From Nocardia brasiliensis NBRC 14402 (lineage in GTDB: Bacteria > Actinomycetota > Actinomycetes > Mycobacteriales > Mycobacteriaceae), in contig NZ_BAFT02000062.1 of assembly GCF_000308475.2 (NCBI RefSeq), forward strand, positions 124,001 through 188,000: a stretch of DNA of 64,000 nt, in the 5' to 3' direction. The notes beneath the pieces are model-generated. The model did not search any database. It was not told the origin of the DNA and worked only from the letters and a program-made list of their open reading frames with translations. Numbering within the stretch: position 1 is the first letter of the stretch; every line of letters starts with the position of its first letter. The position numbers were made by a program, and so were the translations under genes. This document shows, piece by piece, positions 36,128 to 45,116 of the stretch.

Positions 36128-36601
36128 TCACGCCGTACCGGAATGGCGGGTCGTCACCTGCTGGACGGCGTCGAGCACCGCGCTGCGCGGCGGCATCCGG
36201 AGCACGCCGGGGGCCGGTTCGCCCGCCCAGTGCCAGCCGCGCGCACAGTCGCCGGTGGGCACCATGATGTGCTGCCCACCGGGCAGCACGGTGACCTGAT
36301 ACCCGGCCAGATATCGGCGCATCGGCACTTCGACGGGACTGGCCGGGCTCGGCGGCGCGACCAGAAAGATCCAGGTGTGCTCGCCGGGATCGGCGATCAC
36401 GGGCGCCGTGTAGGTGCGCTCGAGGGCGACGAGCACGGCGCGGCCCAGGTCCGGCGGCATCGCGACGGCGCCGAGGACCGAGCCGGTAACCACCATCGGG
36501 CGTCCGCCGAGTAGTTGCACCGGCAGCCCGTGCAAATGGCGCAGCCGGTGCGCGATCTCGTGGGATGAATGACAACGCTCGGTGTTCGGCACGATGTTCA
36601 T
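36128..36601 (-). CDS. uncharacterised protein divergent from XRE/TPR regulator
   Basis: A 157-residue soluble protein. It has HEIAHRLRHLHGLPV at the N-terminus, alternating beta-like segments (ADPGEHTWIFLVAPP, VTVLPGGQHIMVPTG) and a conserved-looking GWHWAGEPAPGVLRMPPRS near the end. I do not recognise a named family. Similar small proteins are, as far as I recall, common in Nocardia and Streptomyces near regulators. It lies 147 bp from the divergent XRE/TPR gene, which could control it. Confidence 0.65.
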   Translation of the reverse strand: MNIVPNTERCHSSHEIAHRLRHLHGLPVQLLGGRPMVVTGSVLGAVAMPPDLGRAVLVALERTYTAPVIADPGEHTWIFLVAPPSPASPVEVPMRRYLAGYQVTVLPGGQHIMVPTGDCARGWHWAGEPAPGVLRMPPRSAVLDAVQQVTTRHSGTA

Positions 36602-36624
36602 TGCCGCCGCCCTTTGCTATGAAA

Positions 36625-36640
36625 GTTGCAGAAAGGCAAC
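36625..36640. promoter_or_regulatory. GTTGC-N6-GCAAC dyad in divergent promoter region
   Basis: The inverted repeat sits close to the 36601 start and within the 147-bp region shared with the XRE/TPR gene. TACTCT at 36712-36717 is a possible -10 for the rightward gene. Operator function is inferred only. Confidence 0.3.
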
Positions 36641-36748
36641 GATATTCCACGCGCCGGAAAACGAGTCGTACGTAATGTCCCACTTCGGCCGAACACCGTG
36701 ACTTAGCGTCGTACTCTGAAACCCAGATTTAACAAAGGAATTGGGTCC

Positions 36749-37939
36749 ATGGACGATTCGTCGATCGGTGTCCGCATCCGCAGGTTCCGCGGCCGGGCGC
36801 TCACCCAGCGTCAGTTGGCGGATCAGGCGGGGGTCAGCGTCGACCTGGTGCGCAAACTCGAGCAGGGCGGCAGGCAGACCGCGTCCATCGCCAGCCTGCA
36901 AAAGCTCGCGCGCGCATTGGATGTGGACATCGCCGACCTCATCGGCAAGCGCGCGGGCGTGCCGTCCGGCGACCCGGATTCCGGCATCGTCGCGATCCGC
37001 CGCGCCTTGACCCCGGTCGACGACCTGCTCGGCGTGACCGAGGAGGAGGCCGCGGTCAGCCTCGAGGACGGGCAGCGCGCGGTCGACTACGCGTGGGGCG
37101 CGTACTGGGCCGGCCGCTACGAGCTGCTCACCTCGGTGCTGCCGACCGGGATCACCCAGCTGCGCGCGACCGTGCACGCCGCGCGCAACGGCTCGGTCCC
37201 GGTCGCGAACGAGCTACTGGCGCGGATGTATTGGGTGACCGGCTGCACGCTGGTACACCTCGGACAGACCGATCCGGCGTTCCTGGCGATCCGGCAGGCG
37301 CTGCTGGCGGCGGCCGCGGGCGACGACCCGCTGCTGCTCGGCACCATCCGCGGCTCGGTCGCCTGGCAACTGCTGGTGCAGGGCCGCTACGCGGAGTCCA
37401 GGGGCGTCGCGCTGCGCGCGGCGGCCGAGCTGGAGCCGAAAGGTGATGTCCCGCTCGCGCACCTGTCCGCCTACGGCTCGCTGGTACTGCAGGGCGCGAC
37501 CGCCGCGGGCCGGGCTCAGGCTGTGCCCGAAGCGCTGTCGCTGGTCGAGGCCGCGCGCGCGGTCGCGGAGCGGATCGGCAGTGACCGCACGGATTACGAA
37601 ACCTATTTCGGCCCAGCACAAATCGTCATGCAGACGGTGGATGTGCAGGTCTCGTCCGAGCGTTATCCGGAGGCGCTGGCCGCCGCGCGCGAGATGCCCG
37701 CCAACGGCGGCCTGCCGCAGTCCTCGCGCGCCCGGCACCTCACCGATACCGCCGTCGCCCTGTCCCGCACCGGCCAGCATCAGCGCGCGCTCGGCGCCCT
37801 GCTCACCGCGGAACGGGTGGGCGGCACCGACTGGCTCAAGTATCAGTCGCTGCCCCGCCACATCGTGGCCGAGCTGCTCGATCACGACCGCAGAGTCCCG
37901 TTGCGCGCCTTCGCCCGTCGCATCGGCGTCAACACCTGA
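36749..37939 (+). CDS. XRE-family regulator with C-terminal TPR-like region
   Basis: A 396-residue protein. An N-terminal XRE helix-turn-helix (TQRQLADQAGVSVDLVRKLE, residues ~19-38) is followed by ~300 helical residues with TPR-like repeats (e.g. AFLAIRQALLAAAAGDD, RYAESRGVALRAAAEL, QHQRALGALLTAERVG). This is the layout of Streptomyces/Nocardia regulators that sense peptides or control development and secondary metabolism. ATG 36749 has AAAGGAA upstream. It is divergent from the unknown gene at 36128. Confidence 0.88.
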   Translation: MDDSSIGVRIRRFRGRALTQRQLADQAGVSVDLVRKLEQGGRQTASIASLQKLARALDVDIADLIGKRAGVPSGDPDSGIVAIRRALTPVDDLLGVTEEEAAVSLEDGQRAVDYAWGAYWAGRYELLTSVLPTGITQLRATVHAARNGSVPVANELLARMYWVTGCTLVHLGQTDPAFLAIRQALLAAAAGDDPLLLGTIRGSVAWQLLVQGRYAESRGVALRAAAELEPKGDVPLAHLSAYGSLVLQGATAAGRAQAVPEALSLVEAARAVAERIGSDRTDYETYFGPAQIVMQTVDVQVSSERYPEALAAAREMPANGGLPQSSRARHLTDTAVALSRTGQHQRALGALLTAERVGGTDWLKYQSLPRHIVAELLDHDRRVPLRAFARRIGVNT

Positions 37940-37959
37940 GCCGACGCCGATCGAATTGC

Positions 37960-38661
37960 TCAGTGGCCCATCATGCGACGCCAGTGCGCCATGAAGGTGT
38001 GCTTGGCGGTGAGCGATCCGAAGCGGATCCGGCCGCGGACCACGACGTGCAGCGGTCCGATGGGCGGGCCGGTGCGCACCTTGTTGTTGACGCTGGAGCC
38101 GATCAGGTCCACCTCGTTGAGGTCCACGGTGGCCTCACGCGGCACGATGAGGGTGAGCGAGCTGCAGAAATCGTCCACGTTCACCTCGACCACCTGGGTC
38201 GACATGATCGCCTCGGTGAAGTCGAGGGTGACGCCGGAGAGCCAGTTGTTGAGGTGCAGGGTCGGCGCGACCTGCCACGGCCCGCGCCGGTTCACCCCGG
38301 ACAGCCTGCTGCGGATCACGCTGCCGTTGCCGGTGACCGGGCTGATCGGCGGCGGCGCCGGGCGGTGCTTCACGAACGAGGGCGTGGTGTTCACAAAGGT
38401 GGAGGGCGGCGCGGTGGGCTGACCGACCAGCCGGACCCCAGGCAGGTCGATGAGCACAGCGTTCAGCTCACCGCGGGTCTTCGCGGCGAGCGCGGTGTCC
38501 ATCCGCTCGGTGAACTCGCCCAGCGAGAGCATGCCGAGCCCGACGGCACGTTGCAGCAGCTGCCCGACGTGCTCGCGCTCGGCGTCGGACACGCGTAGAT
38601 CCCGGTCGCCGATCGCGTCACCGGGGCCGACGCCGTGGGATGTCGATTCGGGTCCGCCCAT
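37960..38661 (-). CDS. DUF1707 protein with LiaF-like C-terminal domain
   Basis: A 233-residue protein. The N-terminal DUF1707 has RVSDAEREHVGQLLQRAVG and LGEFTERMDTALAAKTRGEL (residues ~23-68). A Pro-rich linker (~85-105) leads to a beta-repeat C-terminal domain like that of cell-wall-stress proteins (LiaF/VraT type), with VNVDDFCSSLTLIVP. No membrane segment is obvious. It lies 81 bp downstream of a response regulator gene in the same direction and may be cotranscribed with the two-component system. Confidence 0.85.
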   Translation of the reverse strand: MGGPESTSHGVGPGDAIGDRDLRVSDAEREHVGQLLQRAVGLGMLSLGEFTERMDTALAAKTRGELNAVLIDLPGVRLVGQPTAPPSTFVNTTPSFVKHRPAPPPISPVTGNGSVIRSRLSGVNRRGPWQVAPTLHLNNWLSGVTLDFTEAIMSTQVVEVNVDDFCSSLTLIVPREATVDLNEVDLIGSSVNNKVRTGPPIGPLHVVVRGRIRFGSLTAKHTFMAHWRRMMGH

Positions 38662-38742
38662 GGTTTCGAGATTACCGATTCACCGGCTCCGGCGTATCAG
38701 GGCGATCCCGGATTCCGCAGGGCGTTTCGTACCTCCGCCGGA

Positions 38743-39411
38743 CTACTCCAGTCCCTGCTCGATCGCATAGCGGGTCAATTCCACCCGGTTGGCCAGTTGC
38801 AGCTTGCGCAGCGTGGCCTGCACGTGGTTCTCCACGGTGCGATGACTCAGGTTGAGCCGGGACGCGATCTGCTTGGCGGACAACCCCTTCGCCACCATGC
38901 GCAGCACCTCGGTCTCGCGTTCGGTCAGCGCGGGACGGTGCGGCTCGTCGGGCGCGGCGGGCGCCGTCGCCATCCGCCGGTATTCGCCGAGCACCAGCCC
39001 GGCGAGGCCGGGGGTGAACACCGGCTGCCCGGCCGCGGTCGCGCGGACCGCCTCGATCAGCTCCGCCACCGACGCGCTCTTCACCAGATACCCCGAGGCT
39101 CCGGCCTTGATCGCGTCGAGCACGTCGTCGCGTTCGGCCGAGGCGGAGAGCACGAGCACCCGGCTCTGCGGCGAGACGCGCAGCACCTCGGCGGTCGCCT
39201 GCGCGCCGTTCCCGTCGGTCAGCTGCATGTCCATCAGCACCACCGCGGGTTGCACGGCCGCGGCCCGCCTGGTCGCGCTGCCCACCCCGTCCGCGGTGGC
39301 GACCACCTCGAACCCGGCCTCGGTGAGGTCGCGCGACACCCCGTCGCGCCACATCGGGTGATCGTCCACCACCATCACCGAAATCGCTTCGGTCGCAGCA
39401 CTGTCGGTCAT
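38743..39411 (-). CDS. NarL/LuxR-family response regulator
   Basis: A 222-residue protein. The receiver domain has VMVVDDHPMWRDGV (acidic pocket), the phospho-acceptor aspartate in VVLMDMQLTDGNGA (~64) and the conserved lysine in YLVKSAS. A LuxR helix-turn-helix follows (LTERETEVLRMVAKGLSAKQ and NLSHRTVENHVQATLRKL). ATG 39411 overlaps the kinase stop by 4 bp and has GAGGAG upstream. It is paired with the histidine kinase at 39408. Confidence 0.93.
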   Translation of the reverse strand: MTDSAATEAISVMVVDDHPMWRDGVSRDLTEAGFEVVATADGVGSATRRAAAVQPAVVLMDMQLTDGNGAQATAEVLRVSPQSRVLVLSASAERDDVLDAIKAGASGYLVKSASVAELIEAVRATAAGQPVFTPGLAGLVLGEYRRMATAPAAPDEPHRPALTERETEVLRMVAKGLSAKQIASRLNLSHRTVENHVQATLRKLQLANRVELTRYAIEQGLE

Positions 39412-40589
39412 AGTCCGCTCCTCGGTACCCGGAATTCCCATTCGGTGCCGAAGCCGACACCGCCGTCGATTTCGGTGAGCAGATCGGCGGTACCGCCCAG
39501 CGCGGCGATCCGTCCGACGATCGATCGGGAAACGCCCAGTCGCCCTTCGGCTTCCGCTTCGGCCAGCCGGCCGGGCGCGATGCCGACGCCGTCGTCACGC
39601 ACCGAGATCACCAGTTCGTCGCCGGTGTCCTCCAGCAGCACATACGTTTTCGCGTCCGGCCCGGCATGCAGTTCGGCATTGGACAGCGCGTTGGCGACGG
39701 CGGCCGCGAGCTCGCCCGCCGCCCACCGTCCGATCAGCACCGGATCGCCGGGGGTGGAGACGAACACGGTCGGCTTCGCGTGCACGGTGAGCAGCGGCCG
39801 CAGGTCTACCTCGGCGCCGCCGGAATCGCCTCGATCGGCCTGCTCGCTGATCAGGACCCGCAGCGCCACTTCCTGTTCCCCGGCCCGCTGCGCCAGTTCC
39901 GCGGTGGCACCGCCGATCTCGGTACCGCGCCGCTTGATGTAGCTGAGCACCTGCAGCACGCCGTCGTGCACCTCGCGCGAAAGCCGTTCGCGCTCTTCGG
40001 CGGCGGCGGTCAGCCGGACGGCGCGTTCGAGCTGGTCCTGCGAGCGGCGCGCGGTGTTCGCCGCCAGGCCGAGGGCCAGGCCGACCGAGACCAGCACCGG
40101 CACCGTCGCATCGGTCCACACGTCCTGTCCCCACTGGTCGCGCACGGTCAGTGCCGCCGAGGCGATCAGCGCGCCGGAGAGCACGCCCGCGATCGGCCCG
40201 CGCAGGATCGCCGCCCCGATCACCGCATTGGCGGCCCAGAGCGTGGTCGGCAGCGTCTGATGTCCGTGATACCAGTCGTAGTCGGCGACCAGCCGGGTCG
40301 CGGCCATCAGCGCGATCACGACGACGTGGTCACCGAGCACCACCCAGCCGCGCAGCCGCCGCACATCGGGAAACTGCCACTGCGACAGCATGATCGCCGA
40401 CGCACCCGACCAGACCGCCATCAGCGCGACGAGCACCCAGCTCAACCGCTGGTTCTGGTAATAGGGCACCGAGGCGACCTGCTGACCGACCGCGTACAGC
40501 AGAGTGACCAGGCGCAGCGCCTGCACCGCCCGCCACAGCGGCGTCGTGGCCACGTCGGACGAACGCGGCTCAGCCCCGCGGCGCGCCAT
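39408..40589 (-). CDS. MacS-family sensor histidine kinase
   Basis: A 393-residue membrane kinase. About five to six N-terminal spans (residues ~20-180) precede a HisKA_3 dimerisation helix with the phosphorylated histidine in LSREVHDGVLQVL. The HATPase domain has NALSNAELHAGPDA (N box) and VRDDGVGIAPGRL (G1 box). The short loops suggest sensing within the membrane. The 5' end overlaps the upstream AI-2E-type permease gene by about 20 bp and the 3' end overlaps the response regulator, so all three are one transcript. GTG 40592 is an alternative start. Confidence 0.92.
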   Translation of the reverse strand: MARRGAEPRSSDVATTPLWRAVQALRLVTLLYAVGQQVASVPYYQNQRLSWVLVALMAVWSGASAIMLSQWQFPDVRRLRGWVVLGDHVVVIALMAATRLVADYDWYHGHQTLPTTLWAANAVIGAAILRGPIAGVLSGALIASAALTVRDQWGQDVWTDATVPVLVSVGLALGLAANTARRSQDQLERAVRLTAAAEERERLSREVHDGVLQVLSYIKRRGTEIGGATAELAQRAGEQEVALRVLISEQADRGDSGGAEVDLRPLLTVHAKPTVFVSTPGDPVLIGRWAAGELAAAVANALSNAELHAGPDAKTYVLLEDTGDELVISVRDDGVGIAPGRLAEAEAEGRLGVSRSIVGRIAALGGTADLLTEIDGGVGFGTEWEFRVPRSGL

Positions 40590-41820
40590 CACCGGATCCG
40601 GGCTCGGCGGACCGGGCCTCGGGGGTCTCGTCCGCGGCCTTGGTCAAGGTCGCCGCCACGTCGAAGCGGTCCGGGTCCGGCTCGTCGGGTTCGACCTCGC
40701 CGGTTTGCAGATCCTCGAACAACTCCGCCGGGGTATCCGCGAGCAGCGAGCGGATGGCCGTGTTCATCACCGCGACGAACGGCACTGCGAGCAGACCGCC
40801 CGCGATCCCGCCGAGCACCACGCCCGCCGTGATCGCCAGCACCACCGCCAGCGGATGGATGCTCACCGCCCGGCCGAGCAGCAGCGGTTGCAGCACATGG
40901 CCTTCCAGCTGCATCACCGCGATGATGATGCCGAGCACGATCAACGAGGTGATCAGTCCCTTGGTCACCAACGCGATGAACACCGCGACGAACCCGGCGA
41001 CGAAGGCGCCGATGATCGGGATGAACGCGCCGATGAACACGAGTGAGGCCAGCGGAAGCGCCAGCGGCACACCGAGTATGCCGAGCCCGGCGCCGATGCC
41101 GATGGCGTCCACCGCCGCCACGGCCACGGTGGCGCGCACGAATCCGACCAGCGTGCCGAAGCCGAGCTGCCCGGCGGTACGTACCCGCTCCCGCTGCGGA
41201 GTGGGCACGATCCGGGTGACGAACTGCCAGATCTGATCGCCGCCGTAGAGGAAGAAGATGAGGATGAACAGCGTCAGGAAGATGCCGGTGAGCAGTTCGA
41301 AGATGACCGTCGCGGTGGTCAGCGCCCCGCTGGTGAGCCGGTCCTGATTGGACTGGATGGCCTTGACGATCTGGTCGCCGGCATTGCCGATCTGATCGTT
41401 GCTCATATGCAGCGGACCGGTGATCAGCCAGTCCTGAATCTTGTGAATGCTGTTGGTGAACTCGCGGGACAACTGCGGCACGCCCGCGATGAACTGTTCC
41501 ACGACGAATGTCATGATGCCCGCGACCAGCCCGAGCGAACCGACCAGCGCGACGAACACGCCGACCGAGCGCGGCACCCCTAGTCGTTGCAGCCAGTCCA
41601 CCAGCGGCGCGAGCAGGGCGGCCGCGAGCAGGGCGATGGCCAGCGGAATCACCACCGTCGCCAGCTTCTGGATGACCGCGACCAGCGCCAGCGCGACCGC
41701 GAAGAGGATCAGCAGCCGCCAACCCCACTCCGCCGACACCCGGACGATCGGATGCACGGAGTCAGCGGCAGGCCGCGGCAGAGAGGCTTTCCGCTTCGTG
41801 TTCGGCTTGGGGTCGGTCAC
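40570..41820 (-). CDS. AI-2E/PerM-family membrane permease (Rv0205 type)
   Basis: A 416-residue protein with about eight spans in the AI-2E family arrangement. It has WGWRLLILFAVALALVAV, a long extracytoplasmic loop (residues ~115-200) and the conserved GAFIPIIGAFVAGF. The C-terminal tail (~360-416) is acidic. Family members are exporters or ion/proton-coupled carriers with poorly known substrates. GTG 41820 is supported by a TAAGCT -10 box 7 nt upstream. It leads the operon with the sensor kinase and response regulator, so the kinase may sense a condition tied to this permease. Confidence 0.9.
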   Translation of the reverse strand: MTDPKPNTKRKASLPRPAADSVHPIVRVSAEWGWRLLILFAVALALVAVIQKLATVVIPLAIALLAAALLAPLVDWLQRLGVPRSVGVFVALVGSLGLVAGIMTFVVEQFIAGVPQLSREFTNSIHKIQDWLITGPLHMSNDQIGNAGDQIVKAIQSNQDRLTSGALTTATVIFELLTGIFLTLFILIFFLYGGDQIWQFVTRIVPTPQRERVRTAGQLGFGTLVGFVRATVAVAAVDAIGIGAGLGILGVPLALPLASLVFIGAFIPIIGAFVAGFVAVFIALVTKGLITSLIVLGIIIAVMQLEGHVLQPLLLGRAVSIHPLAVVLAITAGVVLGGIAGGLLAVPFVAVMNTAIRSLLADTPAELFEDLQTGEVEPDEPDPDRFDVAATLTKAADETPEARSAEPGSGDGAPRG

Positions 41821-41827
41821 CTCGCCG

Positions 41828-41833
41828 AGCTTA
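41828..41833 (-). promoter_or_regulatory. -10 box of the permease-kinase-regulator operon
   Basis: TAAGCT on the minus strand is 7 nt before GTG 41820, with no Shine-Dalgarno sequence. This indicates a leaderless start. Confidence 0.55.
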
Positions 41834-41956
41834 ACGGGCGCATCAGGGCAAAGTCCCGCGTCGACCCGCGCCGAGCCGGGGCAGAACCGCACCCGGACCG
41901 AAGCTGAGCCGGACCGGCGCAACAGCGCCGCAGCGATGGACGCGTGATCGAAACGC

Positions 41957-41962
41957 TAGATT
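41957..41962 (+). promoter_or_regulatory. -10 box of the adenylate cyclase gene
   Basis: TAGATT is followed by 7 nt and GTG 41970. The TTG at 41961 overlaps the box and is unlikely to be the start. Confidence 0.55.
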
Positions 41963-41969
41963 GTTGGTT

Positions 41970-43502
41970 GTGTCAGCGCCCTTGGAAGCGGTCAAACAGA
42001 CCATGCGAACGCGCTGGCCGCTGTACCTGGCATCGATGCTGCTGGCCAACGCCTTCGGCGCGGTGCTGGTGTGGGCGTTCATCCAGTACGGCCTCCCGGT
42101 CCCCGAAGACGCGCAGAGCGGTGCCAGGCACACCGGCCTGGTGATTCCCGGTCTGGTGTTCATCACCGGCGGCGTGCTCAGCGCGACCGCGTCCGCGCTG
42201 ATGCTGCGCCCGGTGATGCGCTGGCAGATGCGCGGCGGACCGCCGAGCAGGCAGGAACAGATGGCCGCGCTGCACGCGCCGCTGCGCCAGGCGATCCTGC
42301 ATCTGGCGCTGTGGTTGATCGGCGGCGCGATCCTGGCGGCCCTGATCATTTCCGAAGAACCCAAGCTGGCGGGCGCGGTGATCGTCACCGAATGCATGGC
42401 CGCCACCATCGTGTTCGGTTTCACCTACATGCTCGGCGAGCGGATTCTGCGCCCCGTCGCCGCCGAGGCGCTGACCGCGGGCACCTTCGATCACACGCTG
42501 ACCCCGGGCGTCGGCACCCGGATGGCCATGACCTGGGGCATGGGCACGTTCGCCCCCACCATCGCCATCGTGCTGCTCTGTATCACGCAGATCTCCTCGG
42601 ACGTGAAATTCTCCGCCCAATCGCTGGCGATCTCGATCCTGCTGCTCTGCGGTGTGGTCATCCTGCAGGCGCTCGCGCTCTCGATGCTCACCGGTTCCAG
42701 CATCTCCGATCCGGTCCGCCAGCTCAGCCAGGCCATCGACCGGGTGCAGGAGGGCGCGCGCGACGTGCAGGTCGAGGTCTTCGACGGCAGCGAGATCGGC
42801 CTGCTGCAGGTGGGCTTCAACCGGATGATGGAAGAGGCGGCCAAACGCCGCCAGCTGCAGGAACTGTTCGGCCAGCACGTCGGCGAGGAGGTGGCGCAGC
42901 GCGCGCTCGACTACGGCACCGAACTCGGCGGCGAGACCAGGTTCGTGGCGGTGCTGTTCGTCGATATGGTCGGGTCCACCGCGACCGCCGCCGAGCGACC
43001 GCCCACCGAGGTGGTGAGCCTGCTCAACGAATTCTTCCGGATCGTGGTCGACGTGATCGACCGGCACAACGGGTTCGTCAACAAGTTCGTCGGCGATGCC
43101 GCGCTGGCCATCTTCGGCGCGCCGCTAGACCGCCCGGACGCGCCGACCGCGGCGCTGGCCGCGGCCCGGGAACTACGCGAAGTACTGCGCGAGGTGCCCG
43201 GCCTCGATATCGGGATCGGGGTATCGGCCGGACTGGCCGTCGCCGGAAATATCGGCGCGGCAAATCGTTTCGAATACACGGTGATCGGCGATCCGGTCAA
43301 CGAGGCCTCCCGGCTGACCGAGCTCGCCAAAGATCAGCCGGGGCGCACCTTGGCCTCGGGCAGCGCGCTGTATTTCGCCGATGAAAGCGAGCAGGACAAG
43401 TGGGAAACCGGCGAAGAAGTACAACTGCGCGGCCGGCGCCGAAAAACCATGCTCGCCTGGCCGAAAGAAAGCTTCGATGTCGACACGCAGGTCGCCACCT
43501 AG
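41970..43502 (+). CDS. membrane-bound class III adenylate cyclase with HAMP domain
   Basis: A 510-residue protein. Six predicted spans (residues ~15-225) lead to a HAMP segment (SSISDPVRQLSQAIDRVQEG), then a cyclase catalytic domain (~315-490). The metal-binding aspartates are in VLFVDMVGSTATAA and FVGDAALAIFG. Substrate and transition-state residues lie in FEYTVIGDPVNEASRL, with the Asp of IGDPVN suggesting ATP. This matches the Rv1318c/Rv3645-type mycobacterial cyclases. GTG 41970 is taken from the leaderless promoter. Confidence 0.93.
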   Translation: MSAPLEAVKQTMRTRWPLYLASMLLANAFGAVLVWAFIQYGLPVPEDAQSGARHTGLVIPGLVFITGGVLSATASALMLRPVMRWQMRGGPPSRQEQMAALHAPLRQAILHLALWLIGGAILAALIISEEPKLAGAVIVTECMAATIVFGFTYMLGERILRPVAAEALTAGTFDHTLTPGVGTRMAMTWGMGTFAPTIAIVLLCITQISSDVKFSAQSLAISILLLCGVVILQALALSMLTGSSISDPVRQLSQAIDRVQEGARDVQVEVFDGSEIGLLQVGFNRMMEEAAKRRQLQELFGQHVGEEVAQRALDYGTELGGETRFVAVLFVDMVGSTATAAERPPTEVVSLLNEFFRIVVDVIDRHNGFVNKFVGDAALAIFGAPLDRPDAPTAALAAARELREVLREVPGLDIGIGVSAGLAVAGNIGAANRFEYTVIGDPVNEASRLTELAKDQPGRTLASGSALYFADESEQDKWETGEEVQLRGRRRKTMLAWPKESFDVDTQVAT

Positions 43503-43544
43503 CCGACCACGCGGTAGACCGATGAAACACCAGCGTTCCCGAGT

Positions 43545-43550
43545 TAGGCT
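43545..43550 (+). promoter_or_regulatory. -10 box of the YbhN-like gene
   Basis: TAGGCT is 6 nt before GTG 43557. A leaderless start is likely. Confidence 0.5.
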
Positions 43551-43556
43551 GACTGG

Positions 43557-44645
43557 GTGACGGCCAACGGGGAACTGGCAGGAGAACCTGCGCCGGCGCA
43601 CACGGACCAGACCCGCCGTGGCAAATTCTGGTGGCTGAAATGGGTCGGCGGCATTGCCCTGCTGGCATTGTTGATCGCCGAGGGCATCTACCTGTGGCCC
43701 CGGCTGCACGAATCGTGGCAAAAACTCAGCGACATACATTGGGGCTGGGTCGCCGCGTGTATTTGGTTGCAGGCATTGTCGATGAGCGGATTCGGCCGCG
43801 TGCAGAAACAACTGCTGAACGCGGGCGGCGTCGAAGTGAGCCAGCGTAAATCCGTCGCGGTGGTCTACGGTGCCACCGCCATGTCCGTCACGTTGCCCGC
43901 GGGGCAGGTGTTTTCCACCGCGTTCACCTACCGGCAGACCCGGCGCTTCGGCGCCAGCCCGATCGTCGCGTCCTGGCAACTCGTGTTCTCCGGCGTGGTC
44001 GCCGCGGTCGGACTCGCGCTGCTCGGGGTGAGCGGCACGTTCCTGTCCGGCGGCAGCATCGGGCCGTTCAAACTGGTCCTGTCGGTCGCCGCAGTGATCG
44101 CCCTGGTGTGGGGCGGCAACTATGTCTCGAACAACCCCGGCTCGCTGGAGGCCCTGCTGCGCCGGGCGCTCGGGCTGCTGAACCGGCTCCGCAAACGCCC
44201 CGCCGACCAGGGCGCGAGCAAGGTCGGCGACGTGCTGGCGCAATTGGAGTCGGTGCAACTCGGCAAACGCGACGGGGCGCTGGTCGCGCTGTGGGCGCTG
44301 CTGCACCGCTTCGCGGACGTGGCCTGTCTCGGCGCCGCCTGCTACGCCGTCGGCGCCGACCCACGGCTGGCCGGACTGCTGCTCGCCTTCGCCATCGGTA
44401 AGGCCGTCGGCTCGATCCCGTTCGCGCCCGGCGGCATCGTCTATGTCGACGCGACCCTGATCTACGGCCTCACCGCGGCGGCCGGGCTGCCCGCGGCGCA
44501 GGCGGTGGCCGCCGCGTTCGTCTACCGGCTGGTGAGCTTCATCCTGGTGGCGATCGTCGGCTGGATCGTCTTCCTCTTCCTGTTCCGTACCCCGCAGGAC
44601 GACGACGCCGAATACGAGAAGGAATTCTCCCAGCGGCGGTTCTGA
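43557..44645 (+). CDS. YbhN/LPG-synthase-like membrane protein
   Basis: A 362-residue protein with about eight spans. It resembles the lysylphosphatidylglycerol synthase transmembrane region (UPF0104/YbhN/AglD family). Typical segments are MSVTLPAGQVFSTAFTYRQ and FAPGGIVYVDATLIYGL. No soluble aminoacyl-transferase domain is attached, so it is not MprF itself. Proposed roles of such proteins include lipid or lipid-linked-sugar translocation; none is proven here. The acidic C-terminus (DDDAEYEKEF) is cytoplasmic. Confidence 0.85.
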   Translation: MTANGELAGEPAPAHTDQTRRGKFWWLKWVGGIALLALLIAEGIYLWPRLHESWQKLSDIHWGWVAACIWLQALSMSGFGRVQKQLLNAGGVEVSQRKSVAVVYGATAMSVTLPAGQVFSTAFTYRQTRRFGASPIVASWQLVFSGVVAAVGLALLGVSGTFLSGGSIGPFKLVLSVAAVIALVWGGNYVSNNPGSLEALLRRALGLLNRLRKRPADQGASKVGDVLAQLESVQLGKRDGALVALWALLHRFADVACLGAACYAVGADPRLAGLLLAFAIGKAVGSIPFAPGGIVYVDATLIYGLTAAAGLPAAQAVAAAFVYRLVSFILVAIVGWIVFLFLFRTPQDDDAEYEKEFSQRRF

Positions 44646-44697
44646 GCGCGAACACGCAGTGCCGCAGGTGCTTCACATTCGGCGCGGCCGCGCCCAC

Positions 44698-44703
44698 TAC
44701 GCT
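44698..44703 (+). promoter_or_regulatory. -10 box of the DUF3054 gene
   Basis: TACGCT is 7 nt before GTG 44711, with no Shine-Dalgarno sequence. Confidence 0.5.
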
Positions 44704-44710
44704 GGCCCGC

Positions 44711-45091
44711 GTGAAGAAACTGGTGCCGTTGGTCGTCGATGCGCTGCTGGTGATCTTGTTCTGCGCGATCGGCAGGCGCAGTCACGACGAAGCGGTACTC
44801 ACCGGCCTGCTGCGCACGCTCTGGCCGTTCGCGATCGGCCTGGCCCTGGGCTGGCTGGTCGCCGTCGCCGCGGCGAGCAGGTTGTTCGGCGACGCCGGGC
44901 GGGTCGCGCGCTTCGACGGCACGGCGCTGTGGCCCACCGGAATTCTGGTGTGGCTCGGCACGCTGGGCGGCGGCATGCTGCTGCGCGTGGTCAGCGGTCA
45001 GGGCACGGCGTTCAGCTTCGTGTTGGTCGCGGGTGTGGTGCTGGCGCTGTTCCTGCTCGGCTGGCGCGCGGCCATCAAAGCGTTGAACTGA
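44711..45091 (+). CDS. DUF3054 small membrane protein
   Basis: A 126-residue protein with four predicted spans. The family-typical N-terminal FCAIGRRSHDE lies after the first span, and PTGILVWLGTLGGGMLLRVVSG later. DUF3054 proteins are widespread in actinobacteria and have no known function. It is convergent with the PBP-like gene at 45117, with a 25-bp gap. Confidence 0.85.
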   Translation: MKKLVPLVVDALLVILFCAIGRRSHDEAVLTGLLRTLWPFAIGLALGWLVAVAAASRLFGDAGRVARFDGTALWPTGILVWLGTLGGGMLLRVVSGQGTAFSFVLVAGVVLALFLLGWRAAIKALN

Positions 45092-45116
45092 TCGCTGCGT
45101 TGACCTGACCGCTGTT

